Source of the DNA: Nodosilinea sp. FACHB-141
GTDB taxonomy: Bacteria; Cyanobacteriota; Cyanobacteriia; Phormidesmidales; Phormidesmidaceae
NCBI RefSeq assembly: GCF_014696135.1
Contig: NZ_JACJPP010000012.1
Coordinates: 186,001-250,000, forward strand
DNA length: 64,000 nucleotides
Reading direction: 5' to 3'
A model generated the notes under the pieces. The model did not search any database and was not told where the DNA came from. It was given only the letters and a program-made list of their open reading frames with translations. The translations under genes were made by a program, and so were the position numbers. Positions 17,106-26,515 of the stretch are shown here, piece by piece. Numbering within the stretch: the stretch's first letter is position 1; each line of letters starts with the position of its first letter.

Positions 17106-17936
17106 ATGCGTCCTTTTCAAATTCTGCTCTACAGCACTAGCGCTGCCCTGGTGCTGCTCTCGGCCACTGGCTACTCTCAAGTGTCAGACATGGCGTTGGA
17201 CAGCAATCCCCAGCCGATCGCGGGCATGGCCTCGGCCTCCGAAGACAACACCGACCCGTCTGTGATCGAAGGCGAGCCCCAGACCTTGGGCAACGGCACC
17301 GTGCGCACCTACGTTGCGCTAGACAGCCAAAACCATCCCCAAGAGGTGGGGGTGACGATCACAGCGGCGGCTCTAGCTGGGCTGCCCCAGGAGGGCACCG
17401 AACTCATCTTGCCCCTGCCCTTTCAGGCTGAATCTACGGCGATCGACCACATTGCTATCGACTGGCGGCCCCACGGGCACCCCCCCGAACCGATCTACGG
17501 CGATGCCCACTTCGATATTCACGCCTACACTCTGACCCCCGCTGAGCGCGAGGCCATTACTGCTCAGGGGGCCGACCTGGAGAAAGCCTACAAAACTCCG
17601 GCCCCAGAGTACATTCCGGCGGGTTACGTAATGGCCCCCGACAGTGCCGAACCCCGCATGGGGGCCCACTGGGCCGACCCCACGGCGGCAGAGTTTCAGG
17701 GCCATCCCCACGGCTTTGACCACACGCTGATCTACGGTTTTTATGAAGGGGCGATCGCCTTCATTGAACCCATGGTGTCCTTCGATTTTCTCCGCAGCCA
17801 ACAGGATTTTGAAGGGGCCTTTGCCCTCCCCCAAAACTACGCCAAACCAGGGCTTTACCCCACCCGCTACCGCATCGCCTACAACGAAGCCGACCAGACC
17901 TATACCGTGGCGCTGACGGATTTTTGGCAGCCCTAG
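17106..17936 (+). CDS. secreted His-rich protein, DUF5602/TTHB210-like
   Basis: The 276-residue product begins with a signal peptide (QILLYSTSAALVLLSATGYS), so it is exported. The mature part contains the clustered histidines DWRPHGHPPEPIYGDAHFDIH, then GAHWADP and GHPHGFDHTLIYG, in the order seen in DUF5602 proteins. This pattern suggests a metal site, though no activity is established. The gene starts directly after a C-rich repeat tract. The assignment to DUF5602 is from memory of its motifs. Confidence 0.65.
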   Translation: MRPFQILLYSTSAALVLLSATGYSQVSDMALDSNPQPIAGMASASEDNTDPSVIEGEPQTLGNGTVRTYVALDSQNHPQEVGVTITAAALAGLPQEGTELILPLPFQAESTAIDHIAIDWRPHGHPPEPIYGDAHFDIHAYTLTPAEREAITAQGADLEKAYKTPAPEYIPAGYVMAPDSAEPRMGAHWADPTAAEFQGHPHGFDHTLIYGFYEGAIAFIEPMVSFDFLRSQQDFEGAFALPQNYAKPGLYPTRYRIAYNEADQTYTVALTDFWQP

Positions 17937-18151
17937 AAACAGGGCATGGTAGGGCGATCGCAAACTCGCCGTTCTGTCTGTTCTGTAACGCTCAACTGTT
18001 CTCACAGCTAAGCCGACCCCGTTGGGAATGCTACCCACGGACGTTAACTCAACGAAATCATCGTCTGTCAGGAAAGCCTGCGCCGCCGCTTGTAGCTATT
18101 GAAGCTGTGTAACAACCACTACATTTCACCTCTTGCCAAGGAGAGCCACCG

Positions 18152-19114
18152 ATGACCCAAGCCATTCACAAGCCTGCTCAAACCCCAGTTGCAGACCCCA
18201 ACCGAGCCTGGGCAAACAACTGGCCCGTCAAGACCCACGAACTGCATAGCCACCACTTTGACTCCACCATCTGGAATGACTTTCAGTTTCGCGACGACGA
18301 CGTTGTAATTGCCACCTACGGCAAGTCTGGCACCACCTGGATGCAGCAGATTATCGCCCAGCTGATTTTTAACGGCCAGGAGGGGCTCAATGTCGGCGAT
18401 ATGTCGCCCTGGATGGATTTGCGGGTGCCCCCCGCCCCGGTGAAACTGGCCGCCATGGAGGCCCAAACCCACCGCCGCTTTCTCAAGACGCACCTGCCGG
18501 TGGATGCCCTGGTCTTTTCGCCTCAGGCGAAGTACATCTACATTGGCCGCGATGGTCGTGACGTGCTGTGGAGCCTCTACAACCACCACGCTAACGCCAA
18601 TGACCTATTTTATGACCTGGTGAACAACACGCCAGGCTTAGTAGGGCCACCCCTCGAACCGCCTTGCAGCTCAATTCGGCAGTACTTCCATGACTGGTTG
18701 CAGGGCGACGGTTACCCCTTCTGGTCGCTGTGGGACAACATGCGATCGTGGTGGGAGGTGCGCCACTTGCCCAACGTGCTGATGGTGCACTACGCCCAGC
18801 TCAAGGCCGATCTGCCCGGTCAAATGCACCGCATTGCTGAATTTCTGGAAATTTCCGTAGACGAAGCCCAGTGGGACAGCATTGTAGAGCACTGCACCTT
18901 CGACTATATGAAGTGCCACGCTGAGCAGGTCGCGCCCCTGGCCGGTCAAATCTTTGCGGGTGGGGCCAAAACCTTTATCAACAAAGGCACCAATGGTCGC
19001 TGGCGCGACATTCTCACGGCTGAGGATATCGAATGGTATGAGTCTGTGGCCCAGGCCCAGCTCGGCAAAGATTGCGCCTACTGGCTAGCCAATGGCGAAC
19101 TACCAGTAGGTTAG
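18152..19114 (+). CDS. PAPS-dependent sulfotransferase
   Basis: This 320-residue cytosolic-type sulfotransferase transfers sulfate from PAPS to a hydroxyl or amine. The 5'-phosphosulfate loop is YGKSGTTWMQQI (about residue 56). The catalytic-histidine region is RRFLKTHLP. The 3'-phosphate motif is YIGRDGRDVLWS, and the C-terminal FINKGTNGRWRDILT matches the RKGxxGDWKN-type PAPS-binding motif with the lysine kept. The ATG at 18152 follows a CCAAGGAG site. A strong terminator lies 33 bases past the stop, so the gene is monocistronic. The acceptor is unknown. Confidence 0.92.
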   Translation: MTQAIHKPAQTPVADPNRAWANNWPVKTHELHSHHFDSTIWNDFQFRDDDVVIATYGKSGTTWMQQIIAQLIFNGQEGLNVGDMSPWMDLRVPPAPVKLAAMEAQTHRRFLKTHLPVDALVFSPQAKYIYIGRDGRDVLWSLYNHHANANDLFYDLVNNTPGLVGPPLEPPCSSIRQYFHDWLQGDGYPFWSLWDNMRSWWEVRHLPNVLMVHYAQLKADLPGQMHRIAEFLEISVDEAQWDSIVEHCTFDYMKCHAEQVAPLAGQIFAGGAKTFINKGTNGRWRDILTAEDIEWYESVAQAQLGKDCAYWLANGELPVG

Positions 19115-19146
19115 GCTTCTCTTGTAAAAGCTCAGTCACTGCGGTC

Positions 19147-19180
19147 AAAGCCACCCTAGCCAGACGCCTAGGGTGGCTTT
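19147..19180. terminator. strong bidirectional-looking terminator after the sulfotransferase
   Basis: A 13-base perfect stem (AAAGCCACCCTAG / CTAGGGTGGCTTT) with an 8-base loop. The T-run lies inside the right arm. The remaining spacer up to 19410 holds short GCTGCTA repeats near 19370-19390 and no gene. Confidence 0.9.
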
Positions 19181-19410
19181 GCCGTAGGGATGATGGAGCC
19201 GCACCTTTGATGCGGTTAGAGCAGAAATCGTCACGCTGCGATCGAATAATTCGAATTACTTTAGGTTGGGTAGTTTAGCTCCTGGTGGCTTTAGTTGTGG
19301 GCATTATGAACGGTATAGCGAGTAACTGTCGGTAGGAAAACGACTCTCAGCTGGACATGATGTAAACGCTAACAGCTGCTAGCTGCTAGCACTTCCTCGG
19401 CTAGGTTGGC

Positions 19411-22400
19411 ATGGCTGAAACTCTTGACTATAGACCCCTGCGATCGCTCAACAATGACGATTTGCTTGCCCTAGAGGTCTGCAATCCCTATCCGATCCGC
19501 TTCATCAAGAGCATTCAGCCCCACGGCCTGTTGCTCTCCCTGAGCTACCCAGACCTGACGATCTTGCAGGTGAGCGCCAATGTCGAGACGCTGCTGCACC
19601 AGCCCCCCGCCGCGCTGATCGGGCAGCCCTTAACCGTGGTCTTTGCCGCCGCCGATATTGAGCTGCTGCGCCACTGCCTCGACCAAACCCAGGCGTCGGC
19701 CTACCTCACCCTAACCCACTCGACAACCGAGCAGTCCTTTGCGGTCAGCCTGCACTGGCAGCAAGAGACTGTGCTGATGGAGCTAGAGCCGCAGACCACC
19801 AACGAACCCATGTCGGAGGAGCTATGCTGCCAAATCAACACGGCGATCGCCGCCTTTGGCACCGCCTCAGACCTGCAGGCGCTGGTCGAGATTTTTGCCC
19901 ACGAAATTCAGCGGTTGACCGGGTTTGACCGGGTAATGGTGTATCGCTTTCAGCCCGATCAGAGCGGGGTGGTGGTGGCGGAAGTCAACCGCAGCGACCA
20001 CGAGAGCTATCTAGGGTTACACTACCCAGCCACCGATATCCCCCGCGAGGCGCGATCGCTGTTCTATGAAAACCCGCTCCGGTTTATTCCCAATCTCGAC
20101 TATGTGCCCGTGCCGTTGGTACCGGAGGAGAACCCGGTCAAAGGCCCCCTAGACCTGGGTGCTGCCGAACTGCGGGGGGTATCGCTACCCCACATCGACT
20201 ATTTACACCGCATGGGCGTCAGCACCTCCATGACTTTTTCGCTCACCGACGATCAGCGGTTGTGGGGGTTGGTGGCCTGCCATCACTACCAGCCCAAGCC
20301 GGTGCCCAAAATTACCCGCATGGCGTTTACGATGCTGGTCAAGGTGGCCAGCCTAGAGCTGATGCGGCACCAGGAGCAGGAGCGCAGCTATTACCAAGCC
20401 CAAAACAAAACCCTGCTGGGGCAGCTCGGCATCGCTATCAACGAAACCGAAGACGCGGTGCTCAAAACCCTCACCACCAATGCCAATCTGCTGTTGGATA
20501 TGTTTGAGGCCGAGGGGGTTGCTCTGGTTTTAGATCAGGACTATGCCCTGGTGGGGTCTACTCCGGCCCAGGCCGAGGTCAAAGCCCTGATTGACTGGCT
20601 GGCCGAGCAGGGCGAAGACCAGGTGTTTGCCACCCCGGCGCTGGCGCAGGCGTACCCCCCAAGCGAGCAGTGGTCGGTAAAGTTAGCTGGGGTGCTGGCG
20701 ATCTCGATCTTTCTGCAGCAGCCCCGGCCCGTGTCGTACCACATTTTGCTGTTTCGCCCCGAACAGATCGAAACGGTGCACTGGGCGGGTGAGCTGAGCG
20801 CCAGCGTCACCCTCGATGAGGCCGGAGAACCCAAGCTCTGCCCCCGCCATTCTTTCGACCTGTGGAAAGAATTGGTGAGGGAGCGATCGGTGGCCTGGTC
20901 GCCCCGGCAGCTCGAAGCAGCGGCCGATTTGCGCAGCACCCTCATGCTGGCCGTGCTGAACTTTTCGAATGTGGCCCTAGAGCAGGCGGCAGAGCGCGCC
21001 GAGGTGGCGAACCGGGCCAAGAGCGAGTTTTTGGCCAACATGAGCCATGAGATTCGCACACCGATGAACGCCGTGCTGGGGTTTACCGATCTGCTGCAAA
21101 CCATTATTCAAAACCCGGTGGCGCTTGACTATCTAGAGGCGATTTCGTCTAGCGGCAAAACTCTGATGTCGCTGATTAATGACATTCTTGACCTGTCTAA
21201 AATCGAGGCGGGCCAGATGGATATCAAGCTGGAACCGACGGATATTACACTGTTGATCCAAGATATTCAGCACATTTTTCAGCAGAAGGCGGCGCAGAAG
21301 GGCATTCGGCTGCGGATGATTTTGGGCACGGGGCTGCCCAAGGCGCTGTGGCTAGACGAGGTGCGACTGCGGCAAATTTTGTTTAACTTGGTCGGCAATG
21401 CGCTGAAGTTTACCGAGCAGGGCCATGTCGATATCGAGGTGGCCTGTACGAGGTTGCCGGCGGTACCGGGTGAATCCTCGGTCAATCTAAAGATCTCTGT
21501 GGCCGATACGGGCATTGGCATTGCCGAAGCCGACCAGCAGCGAATTTTTAATGCCTTCACCCAGAGCTACGGCCAGAGCGATCGCAAGTTTGGCGGCACT
21601 GGGCTGGGGCTGGCGATCACCTATCGGCTCACCCAGCTGATGGGCGGCACTATTGACGTCGAGAGTCAGCTGGGGCGGGGGAGCACATTTATCTGTGAGT
21701 TTAATCGAGTGGCGATCGCCCCTGAGGGTAGCTCCCAGCCGACGGCGGCCGAGGCTGAAACCGATTTAAACCAGTGGGCACCGCTCAAAATTTTGGTAGT
21801 AGACGATGCTCGGTCAAACCAGGATTTGATTGCGGGCTACTTTCGCAATACCCACCATCGTCTGTTGTTTGCCGAGAACGGATTGGAGGGGGTGCAGATG
21901 GCGCAGACGCACCTGCCCGATTTGATTTTGCTCGATCTGCGCATGCCGCTGATGGATGGGCAGGCGGCAGCCCTGGCCCTAAAGCAGCATGAGCTAACCC
22001 GCTCGATTCCGATTATTTTGATTACGGCTTCGCTCAGCTATGAGGGCGAAGCCATGCTCGCCAACGACCTGTACGACGGGTTGCTGCACAAGCCCGTCAA
22101 GCGCCAGCAGCTCCTAGAGTTGATGCAGCGCGTGGTGGGCGCTGGGGTGCTCCCCACCTTGGAGAGACGCTCTAGCACCCAGGCCGCGAATCCTGGTGCG
22201 GTGGCTCTGGCGACCCTGACTCCAGAGCGGCTGTTGGCGTTGCTCACCCAGCTCCAGGCGATCGCCGCTGACTGCTGGCAACCGCTGCGGCAAACCCTGG
22301 AAACGCGATCGCTCGAAACCTTTGTCGAACGGCTGCAAGGGGCGCTCGTGGTTTACCCCTACCCACCGCTGTCTGACTACCTGACCACTCTGACGACGCA

Positions 22401-22515
22401 GCTAGAAGAGTTTGATTGGGAACATTTGCCCCACACCGTGAATGCGTTTGCGCCCCTGCTAGAGACGCTGACTCACCAGGTCGCGGCTTTGGGTGAGGCT
22501 CCTGCCAATGGTTAA
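19411..22515 (+). CDS. bacteriophytochrome-type hybrid histidine kinase
   Basis: A 1034-residue red/far-red photoreceptor kinase. The PAS domain carries Cys24, spaced exactly as in biliverdin-binding bacteriophytochromes (C-x10-IQPHG). The GAF domain has [10 protein letters not shown] and [12 protein letters not shown], keeping the key Asp and His, but lacks the GAF cysteine of Cph1-type phytochromes. A PHY domain follows with [16 protein letters not shown]. Then come HisKA ([11 protein letters not shown], His about 545), an ATPase domain ([28 protein letters not shown]), a REC domain with Asp in [13 protein letters not shown] (about 843), and a helical tail. The downstream diguanylate cyclase overlaps it, so light should feed into c-di-GMP signalling. 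Biliverdin as chromophore is inferred from the cysteine. Confidence 0.93.
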   Translation: MAETLDYRPLRSLNNDDLLALEVCNPYPIRFIKSIQPHGLLLSLSYPDLTILQVSANVETLLHQPPAALIGQPLTVVFAAADIELLRHCLDQTQASAYLTLTHSTTEQSFAVSLHWQQETVLMELEPQTTNEPMSEELCCQINTAIAAFGTASDLQALVEIFAHEIQRLTGFDRVMVYRFQPDQSGVVVAEVNRSDHESYLGLHYPATDIPREARSLFYENPLRFIPNLDYVPVPLVPEENPVKGPLDLGAAELRGVSLPHIDYLHRMGVSTSMTFSLTDDQRLWGLVACHHYQPKPVPKITRMAFTMLVKVASLELMRHQEQERSYYQAQNKTLLGQLGIAINETEDAVLKTLTTNANLLLDMFEAEGVALVLDQDYALVGSTPAQAEVKALIDWLAEQGEDQVFATPALAQAYPPSEQWSVKLAGVLAISIFLQQPRPVSYHILLFRPEQIETVHWAGELSASVTLDEAGEPKLCPRHSFDLWKELVRERSVAWSPRQLEAAADLRSTLMLAVLNFSNVALEQAAERAEVANRAKSEFLANMSHEIRTPMNAVLGFTDLLQTIIQNPVALDYLEAISSSGKTLMSLINDILDLSKIEAGQMDIKLEPTDITLLIQDIQHIFQQKAAQKGIRLRMILGTGLPKALWLDEVRLRQILFNLVGNALKFTEQGHVDIEVACTRLPAVPGESSVNLKISVADTGIGIAEADQQRIFNAFTQSYGQSDRKFGGTGLGLAITYRLTQLMGGTIDVESQLGRGSTFICEFNRVAIAPEGSSQPTAAEAETDLNQWAPLKILVVDDARSNQDLIAGYFRNTHHRLLFAENGLEGVQMAQTHLPDLILLDLRMPLMDGQAAALALKQHELTRSIPIILITASLSYEGEAMLANDLYDGLLHKPVKRQQLLELMQRVVGAGVLPTLERRSSTQAANPGAVALATLTPERLLALLTQLQAIAADCWQPLRQTLETRSLETFVERLQGALVVYPYPPLSDYLTTLTTQLEEFDWEHLPHTVNAFAPLLETLTHQVAALGEAPANG

Positions 22516-23995
22516 CCCTCCGGTGTTTGAGCCTGCTCAGTGCCTGATTATGGCCGTCGACGACGTGCCCGCCAATCTCAAGATTTTGCAGAAGGTGCTG
22601 GACACGGTGGGCTATCGCACCACCTTTGCCACTCGCGGGCAGCAGGTTTTAGACCGGCTAAACGACGTCAAACCCGACTTGATTTTGCTCGATCTGATGA
22701 TGCCAGAAATGAGTGGCATCGACGTGTGCGCCCAGCTCCAGCAGAATCTGTCAACGGCACATATTCCCGTTATTTTCTTGACGGCTAGCCATGAAATTGA
22801 GCATTTGGCCCAGGCTTTTGAATGTGGCGCAGTCGACTATGTCACCAAGCCTTTCAACGTAGTCGAGCTGCTAGCCCGCATTCGCACCCACTTAGAGCTG
22901 AGCCAGCTGCGCAAACGAGCCCAGTTTCAAGCCCAGTGGGAGGCGATTTCGCGGCAGATCGTGCAGGACATTCACGCCTCTATCCATCTACAAGACATTC
23001 TCAACAACACCGTCAAGGCCATTCAGCAGTTGCTGACGGCGCGTCGGGTGATGGTTTACCGCTCCTGCGACCCCCAGGGCTGCAAACTGCTGGCGCTTTC
23101 TGGCGACGGTCTGTCCTCAGAACTCTGCGTTCAAGGGCTGGGCTGCCCCTACCTAGAGCACCACCCTCCGGTGGTGCCCAACCTCACCAAGCAGCAGATT
23201 TCTCTGATCGAAGCGGCTCCGCTCCCTCCCCCCACCGCGCCATCTTCCTGTAGGTCCGATGTTCCCCAAGAGTTGTATTTGCCAATTCACCAGCAGGGTC
23301 AGCTGTGGGGCGGCTTGGTGGTGCAAAATGATCCCTGCGCCCGCTCCTGGGCTCAGCAAGAGGTCGAGACCTTGACCCTAATTGTGCAGCAGCTCGAAAT
23401 TTCGATTCAGCATGCCGAGCTGCATCAGCGCTTGAGCGCGGCCAACCAGGAGCTAGAGCGTATCTCAAATACCGATGGGCTGACGCAAATTGCCAATCGA
23501 CGCTGCTTTGATCGGCGGCTAACGCGAGAATGGCGGCGTCTACAGCGGGAAAAGCAATCTCTAGCACTGATTCTATGCGATATCGACTACTTTAAGCAGT
23601 TTAACGACACCTATGGCCACCCCAGCGGCGACACCTGCCTGGTAGCGGTGGCCCAGGCGCTTCAGAGCTGCCTGAAGCGCCCCGCCGACCTGGTAGCTCG
23701 CTATGGGGGTGAAGAGTTTGTGGTGCTCTTACCCAATACTGAGCTGGCGGGTGCCATTGGGGTGGTCGAGCAGATGCAAGGCGCAATCGCTAAAGTGGCG
23801 ATCGCCGACGCCCCCACCCACCGACTTACCCTGAGTTTTGGCATCTATGCGGCGGTGCCCCAGCATGGCACCCAGGCTACCGCTGCCCTGGCCTTGGCCG
23901 ACCGGGCGCTCTATGCCGCCAAGCAGGCTGGGCGCAATCAATACGTCATCGCCCCAGATATAAGCGTCGCCAGCTCAATCGAGACATCGCCTTAA
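22508..23995 (+). CDS. REC-GAF-GGDEF diguanylate cyclase response regulator
   Basis: A 495-residue response regulator. Residues about 12-125 form a receiver with Asp in [13 protein letters not shown] and Lys in VTKPF. Residues about 150-310 are GAF-like. The GGDEF domain at the C-terminus contains [15 protein letters not shown] and the active-site RYGGEEF. RPAD sits five residues before GGEEF, the position of the inhibitory I-site, so product feedback is expected. The ATG at 22508 overlaps the phytochrome stop by eight bases; the earlier ATG at 22493 is possible. The receiver is probably phosphorylated by the upstream phytochrome kinase, which is inference from coupling. Confidence 0.92.
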   Translation: MVNPPVFEPAQCLIMAVDDVPANLKILQKVLDTVGYRTTFATRGQQVLDRLNDVKPDLILLDLMMPEMSGIDVCAQLQQNLSTAHIPVIFLTASHEIEHLAQAFECGAVDYVTKPFNVVELLARIRTHLELSQLRKRAQFQAQWEAISRQIVQDIHASIHLQDILNNTVKAIQQLLTARRVMVYRSCDPQGCKLLALSGDGLSSELCVQGLGCPYLEHHPPVVPNLTKQQISLIEAAPLPPPTAPSSCRSDVPQELYLPIHQQGQLWGGLVVQNDPCARSWAQQEVETLTLIVQQLEISIQHAELHQRLSAANQELERISNTDGLTQIANRRCFDRRLTREWRRLQREKQSLALILCDIDYFKQFNDTYGHPSGDTCLVAVAQALQSCLKRPADLVARYGGEEFVVLLPNTELAGAIGVVEQMQGAIAKVAIADAPTHRLTLSFGIYAAVPQHGTQATAALALADRALYAAKQAGRNQYVIAPDISVASSIETSP

Positions 23996-24001
23996 TCTAA
24001 C

Positions 24002-24024
24002 CGTTCAAATGGTTGAACGCTTTT
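24002..24024 (+). terminator. terminator after the diguanylate cyclase
   Basis: CGTTCAA-ATGG-TTGAACG forms a 7-base stem with a four-base loop, followed by CTTTTA, seven bases past the stop codon. Confidence 0.65.
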
Positions 24025-24060
24025 AGAGCGGCTTAATGTCCTCACACAAAAGCGTCTCTC

Positions 24061-24086
24061 GTAGGGGCAAACGGCCGTGCCCCTAC
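24061..24086. repeat. GTAGGGGCA...TGCCCCTAC dispersed palindrome
   Basis: A nine-base perfect stem with a CGGCCG-containing centre, the familiar GTAGGGGCGAACGGCCGT-type repetitive palindrome of cyanobacterial spacers. It lies between two convergent genes. Confidence 0.75.
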
Positions 24087-24133
24087 CCAAAGCCATGCTT
24101 CAAGTCAGCAACACCAAATCTTGCGACTGCTGC

Positions 24134-25327
24134 CTACTTTGCTGCCAGCGCATCTCGCAGGGGTTTGGTCATCCAATTTAGCCCGACGCGCACCTGGTGC
24201 GAGAACGTCGGCATGCGGTAGAGGTAGGCCAAGCGTCGAGCCACGTGGGCCAGCTCGCCGTCGAGCTGAATGCCCAACCCGGTGAGGGTGGCGCGGCTGG
24301 TGCCAAGGGTGAGCATTTCGCCCATGTGGCGGTAGCGGAAGGGCAGCTGGGGGCGATCGCTAAGCTCGGCCCAGATATTCCACCCGACAAAGTCGGCCTG
24401 TTGCAGCGCGACCTGGGCCGTGGTGGGCACCTGCTGAGCCTCGGCATCGCGGCAGTCGGCCACATCGCCCAGGGCATAGACGCCGGGGACATCGATCGCC
24501 TCTAGGGTGGGCTTCACCACCACCTGCTGGCGCTCGTTGTGCTTGAGGGGCAGGTCGGCAATGACGGGGTTGACCTGGGTACCCACAGTCCACAGCACCA
24601 GATCGACCGGCAAAATGTCGGTTTGCTCGCGGAAGGTGAGGCTGATGGTGTCGGTGGTGACGTTGTCTACGGTGGTTTCGAGATCGATCCACACTCCCAG
24701 GTCAGAGAGCACCTTTTGGGACACCTCGCGGTTATATTCAGGCGAGGTGCGGAGAATCGTGTCGGTGCTTTCGATCAAGCGTACTCGGCCTCGTTCCCCC
24801 AAATGTTCCGCTACTTTGCAGGCTAGCTCGACACCGCTATAGCCGCCGCCCACCACCGCCACGCGAATTTTCTCAGCGTTGGAAGCTTCAAGCAGGCGCA
24901 GCCGTTCCTTTAAGTGGTAGGCATCTTCCAGGGTGCGGAAGGCATGGGCATGCTCGGCCACACCTGGGGCCATGTGCATTGGGGTGTTGCCGCCCAGGGC
25001 CAGAACCAGGCGATCGTAGGTAAGTGTCACTCCGTCGCTGAGGCTGACGCGGTGCTGATCGAGGTCGATGCCGGTGACTTCTGCCTGACGAAACTGCACC
25101 GCAGTACCGGCCAGCAACTCGGCGTAAGGCGGAGCCACTTCCCAAGTTTGCAGTTCGTCGGTGACCAGCTCGTAGAGCAAGGGCAGGAAGAGGAAGCGAT
25201 CGCGGTGGTCAACCAGAGTAATCGTTGGTGGGGTACCCTCCCACGGCAGCTGGCTGAGGCGCAGAGCGGTGTAGAGGCCGCCAAAGCCACCGCCGAGGAT
25301 ACAAATTTGCTGGGGAGCGTCTGCCAT
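24134..25327 (-). CDS. type II NAD(P)H:quinone oxidoreductase (NDH-2, NdbB-like)
   Basis: A 397-residue two-dinucleotide-fold flavoprotein. The N-terminal FAD site is CILGGGFGGLYTALRLSQ, the NAD(P)H site is VAVVGGGYSGVELACKVAEHL, and the FAD-ribityl motif is PGVYALGDVADC. VDHRDRFLFLPLLYELVTDEL is typical of the NDH-2 family. It should pass electrons from NAD(P)H to a membrane quinone without proton pumping. Length is close to cyanobacterial NdbB, which reduces demethylphylloquinone in vitamin K1 synthesis, but the paralogue cannot be fixed by reading alone. It is divergent from azlC by about 75 bases. Confidence 0.87.
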   Translation of the reverse strand: MADAPQQICILGGGFGGLYTALRLSQLPWEGTPPTITLVDHRDRFLFLPLLYELVTDELQTWEVAPPYAELLAGTAVQFRQAEVTGIDLDQHRVSLSDGVTLTYDRLVLALGGNTPMHMAPGVAEHAHAFRTLEDAYHLKERLRLLEASNAEKIRVAVVGGGYSGVELACKVAEHLGERGRVRLIESTDTILRTSPEYNREVSQKVLSDLGVWIDLETTVDNVTTDTISLTFREQTDILPVDLVLWTVGTQVNPVIADLPLKHNERQQVVVKPTLEAIDVPGVYALGDVADCRDAEAQQVPTTAQVALQQADFVGWNIWAELSDRPQLPFRYRHMGEMLTLGTSRATLTGLGIQLDGELAHVARRLAYLYRMPTFSHQVRVGLNWMTKPLRDALAAK

Positions 25328-25402
25328 AGTGAAAAGCCGTGATACCTCTTCTACCTTCTAACTCAAAATGGAAAGAGTCATCCTGCTTTGCGGAGATTTC
25401 TT

Positions 25403-26140
25403 TTGGCTACAGTGACCGACTTGAGCAGCCGCTCTCCCCGCCAAGAGGCCCTGGCCGGGGCGCGAGACATTGTTCCCCTGGTAGTGGGGGCGATTCCCTT
25501 TGGCATTATCTTTGGCACTCTGGCCCAGGGCAGCGGCCTATCGTTTGGGGCAACGATCGGCATGTCGGCCTTTGTATTTGCCGGGTCATCGCAGTTTATT
25601 GCCCTGGGGCTACTGGCGGCGGGCAGCACCCTACCGTTGATCGTGCTCACCACGGTGGTCGTGAACCTGCGCCACATGCTTTACGCCGCCAGCCTGCTAC
25701 CTTACGTGCAGCGCTCCTCCCAGCGGTGGAAAGCGGTGATTGGCTTCTTTTTGACGGATGAAGCCTTTGCGATCGCCATTCGCCGCTATGTGCAGCCCGA
25801 CCCTAGCCCCCACAAGCACTGGTACTACTTGGGTGCAGCGGTCACGATGTACGGCAACTGGATTCTCTGCACCTGGCTGGGGCTAACGGTGGGTCAGCTA
25901 ATCCCCAACGCGGCTGCTTGGGGGCTAGATTTTGCCATGGTGGCGACCTTCATCGGCATGATCGTTCCCTACGCGACGACGCGACCGATGGTAGGAGCGA
26001 TTCTCGTTGCCGGAATTGTGGCCGTGCTAGCGAACGGATTGCCCCACAAATTGGGACTGATGGTGGCGGCGATCGCAGGCGTCACCAGCGGCTACTGGCT
26101 CGAAACCCAGCTCACTCCCAGACCCAAGTCCAAAAGATAA
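25403..26140 (+). CDS. azlC: AzlC-family branched-chain amino acid exporter, large subunit
   Basis: A 245-residue integral membrane protein with the AzlC signature at its start (LVVGAIPFGIIFGTLAQGSGLS, FAGSSQFIALGLL, VVVNLRHMLYAASL). With AzlD it forms a branched-chain amino acid export system. No ATG fits. The TTG at 25403 lies seven bases after a CGGAG site and is preferred, while a TTG at 25388 or a GTG at 25412 is possible. azlD begins 38 bases downstream. Confidence 0.88.
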   Translation: MATVTDLSSRSPRQEALAGARDIVPLVVGAIPFGIIFGTLAQGSGLSFGATIGMSAFVFAGSSQFIALGLLAAGSTLPLIVLTTVVVNLRHMLYAASLLPYVQRSSQRWKAVIGFFLTDEAFAIAIRRYVQPDPSPHKHWYYLGAAVTMYGNWILCTWLGLTVGQLIPNAAAWGLDFAMVATFIGMIVPYATTRPMVGAILVAGIVAVLANGLPHKLGLMVAAIAGVTSGYWLETQLTPRPKSKR

Positions 26141-26145
26141 CGTCT

Positions 26146-26178
26146 GCCCAATTCAAAATTCAAAGTTCAAAATTTTCT
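26146..26178. repeat. TTCAAAA-type short repeat between azlC and azlD
   Basis: Three near-identical AATTCAAA/AGTTCAAA units occupy the spacer and touch the azlD start codon. Similar heptad repeats are common between cyanobacterial genes. Confidence 0.55.
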
Positions 26179-26499
26179 ATGAATGACTGGCTTCTCGTCG
26201 CCTCCATGGCCCTGGTAACCTTCGTTATTCGCTATGTGCTGCTGGCCTTTAGCGGGCGCATTCAGCTGTCGCCGACCGTGGTGCGGGCGCTGGGCTACGT
26301 GCCCCCGGTGGTGCTGACGGCGATCGTCGTCCCCGCAGTGGTGCTGCCCGATGGTGAGACGCTGTGGCTGGGCTGGCAGAATGCACGACTGGTGGGGGCG
26401 ATCGCCTGCGTCGTCCTCGCTCTCTGGCGCAAAAACCTGCTGCTCACCATCGCGGGCGGCATGGCCGCATTCTGGGGCTGGCAGTGGCTGGTGGGCTGA
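26179..26499 (+). CDS. azlD: AzlD-family branched-chain amino acid transport protein, small subunit
   Basis: A 106-residue membrane protein with about four hydrophobic segments, opening MNDWLLVASMALVTFVIRYVLLAF and containing VRALGYVPPVVLTAIVVPAV, as in AzlD. It is the partner of AzlC just upstream. The frame continues open upstream, but that region is a shadow of azlC, so the ATG at 26179 is the start. It is convergent with the glycosyltransferase 16 bases away. Confidence 0.86.
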   Translation: MNDWLLVASMALVTFVIRYVLLAFSGRIQLSPTVVRALGYVPPVVLTAIVVPAVVLPDGETLWLGWQNARLVGAIACVVLALWRKNLLLTIAGGMAAFWGWQWLVG

Positions 26500-26515
26500 G
26501 CCACAGAGCATCTGA

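Noticed and set aside
19240-19275. Possible tRNA-like or regulatory stem around the TTCGAATT segment
   Set aside because: The palindrome is short and no acceptor or anticodon stem can be drawn around it.
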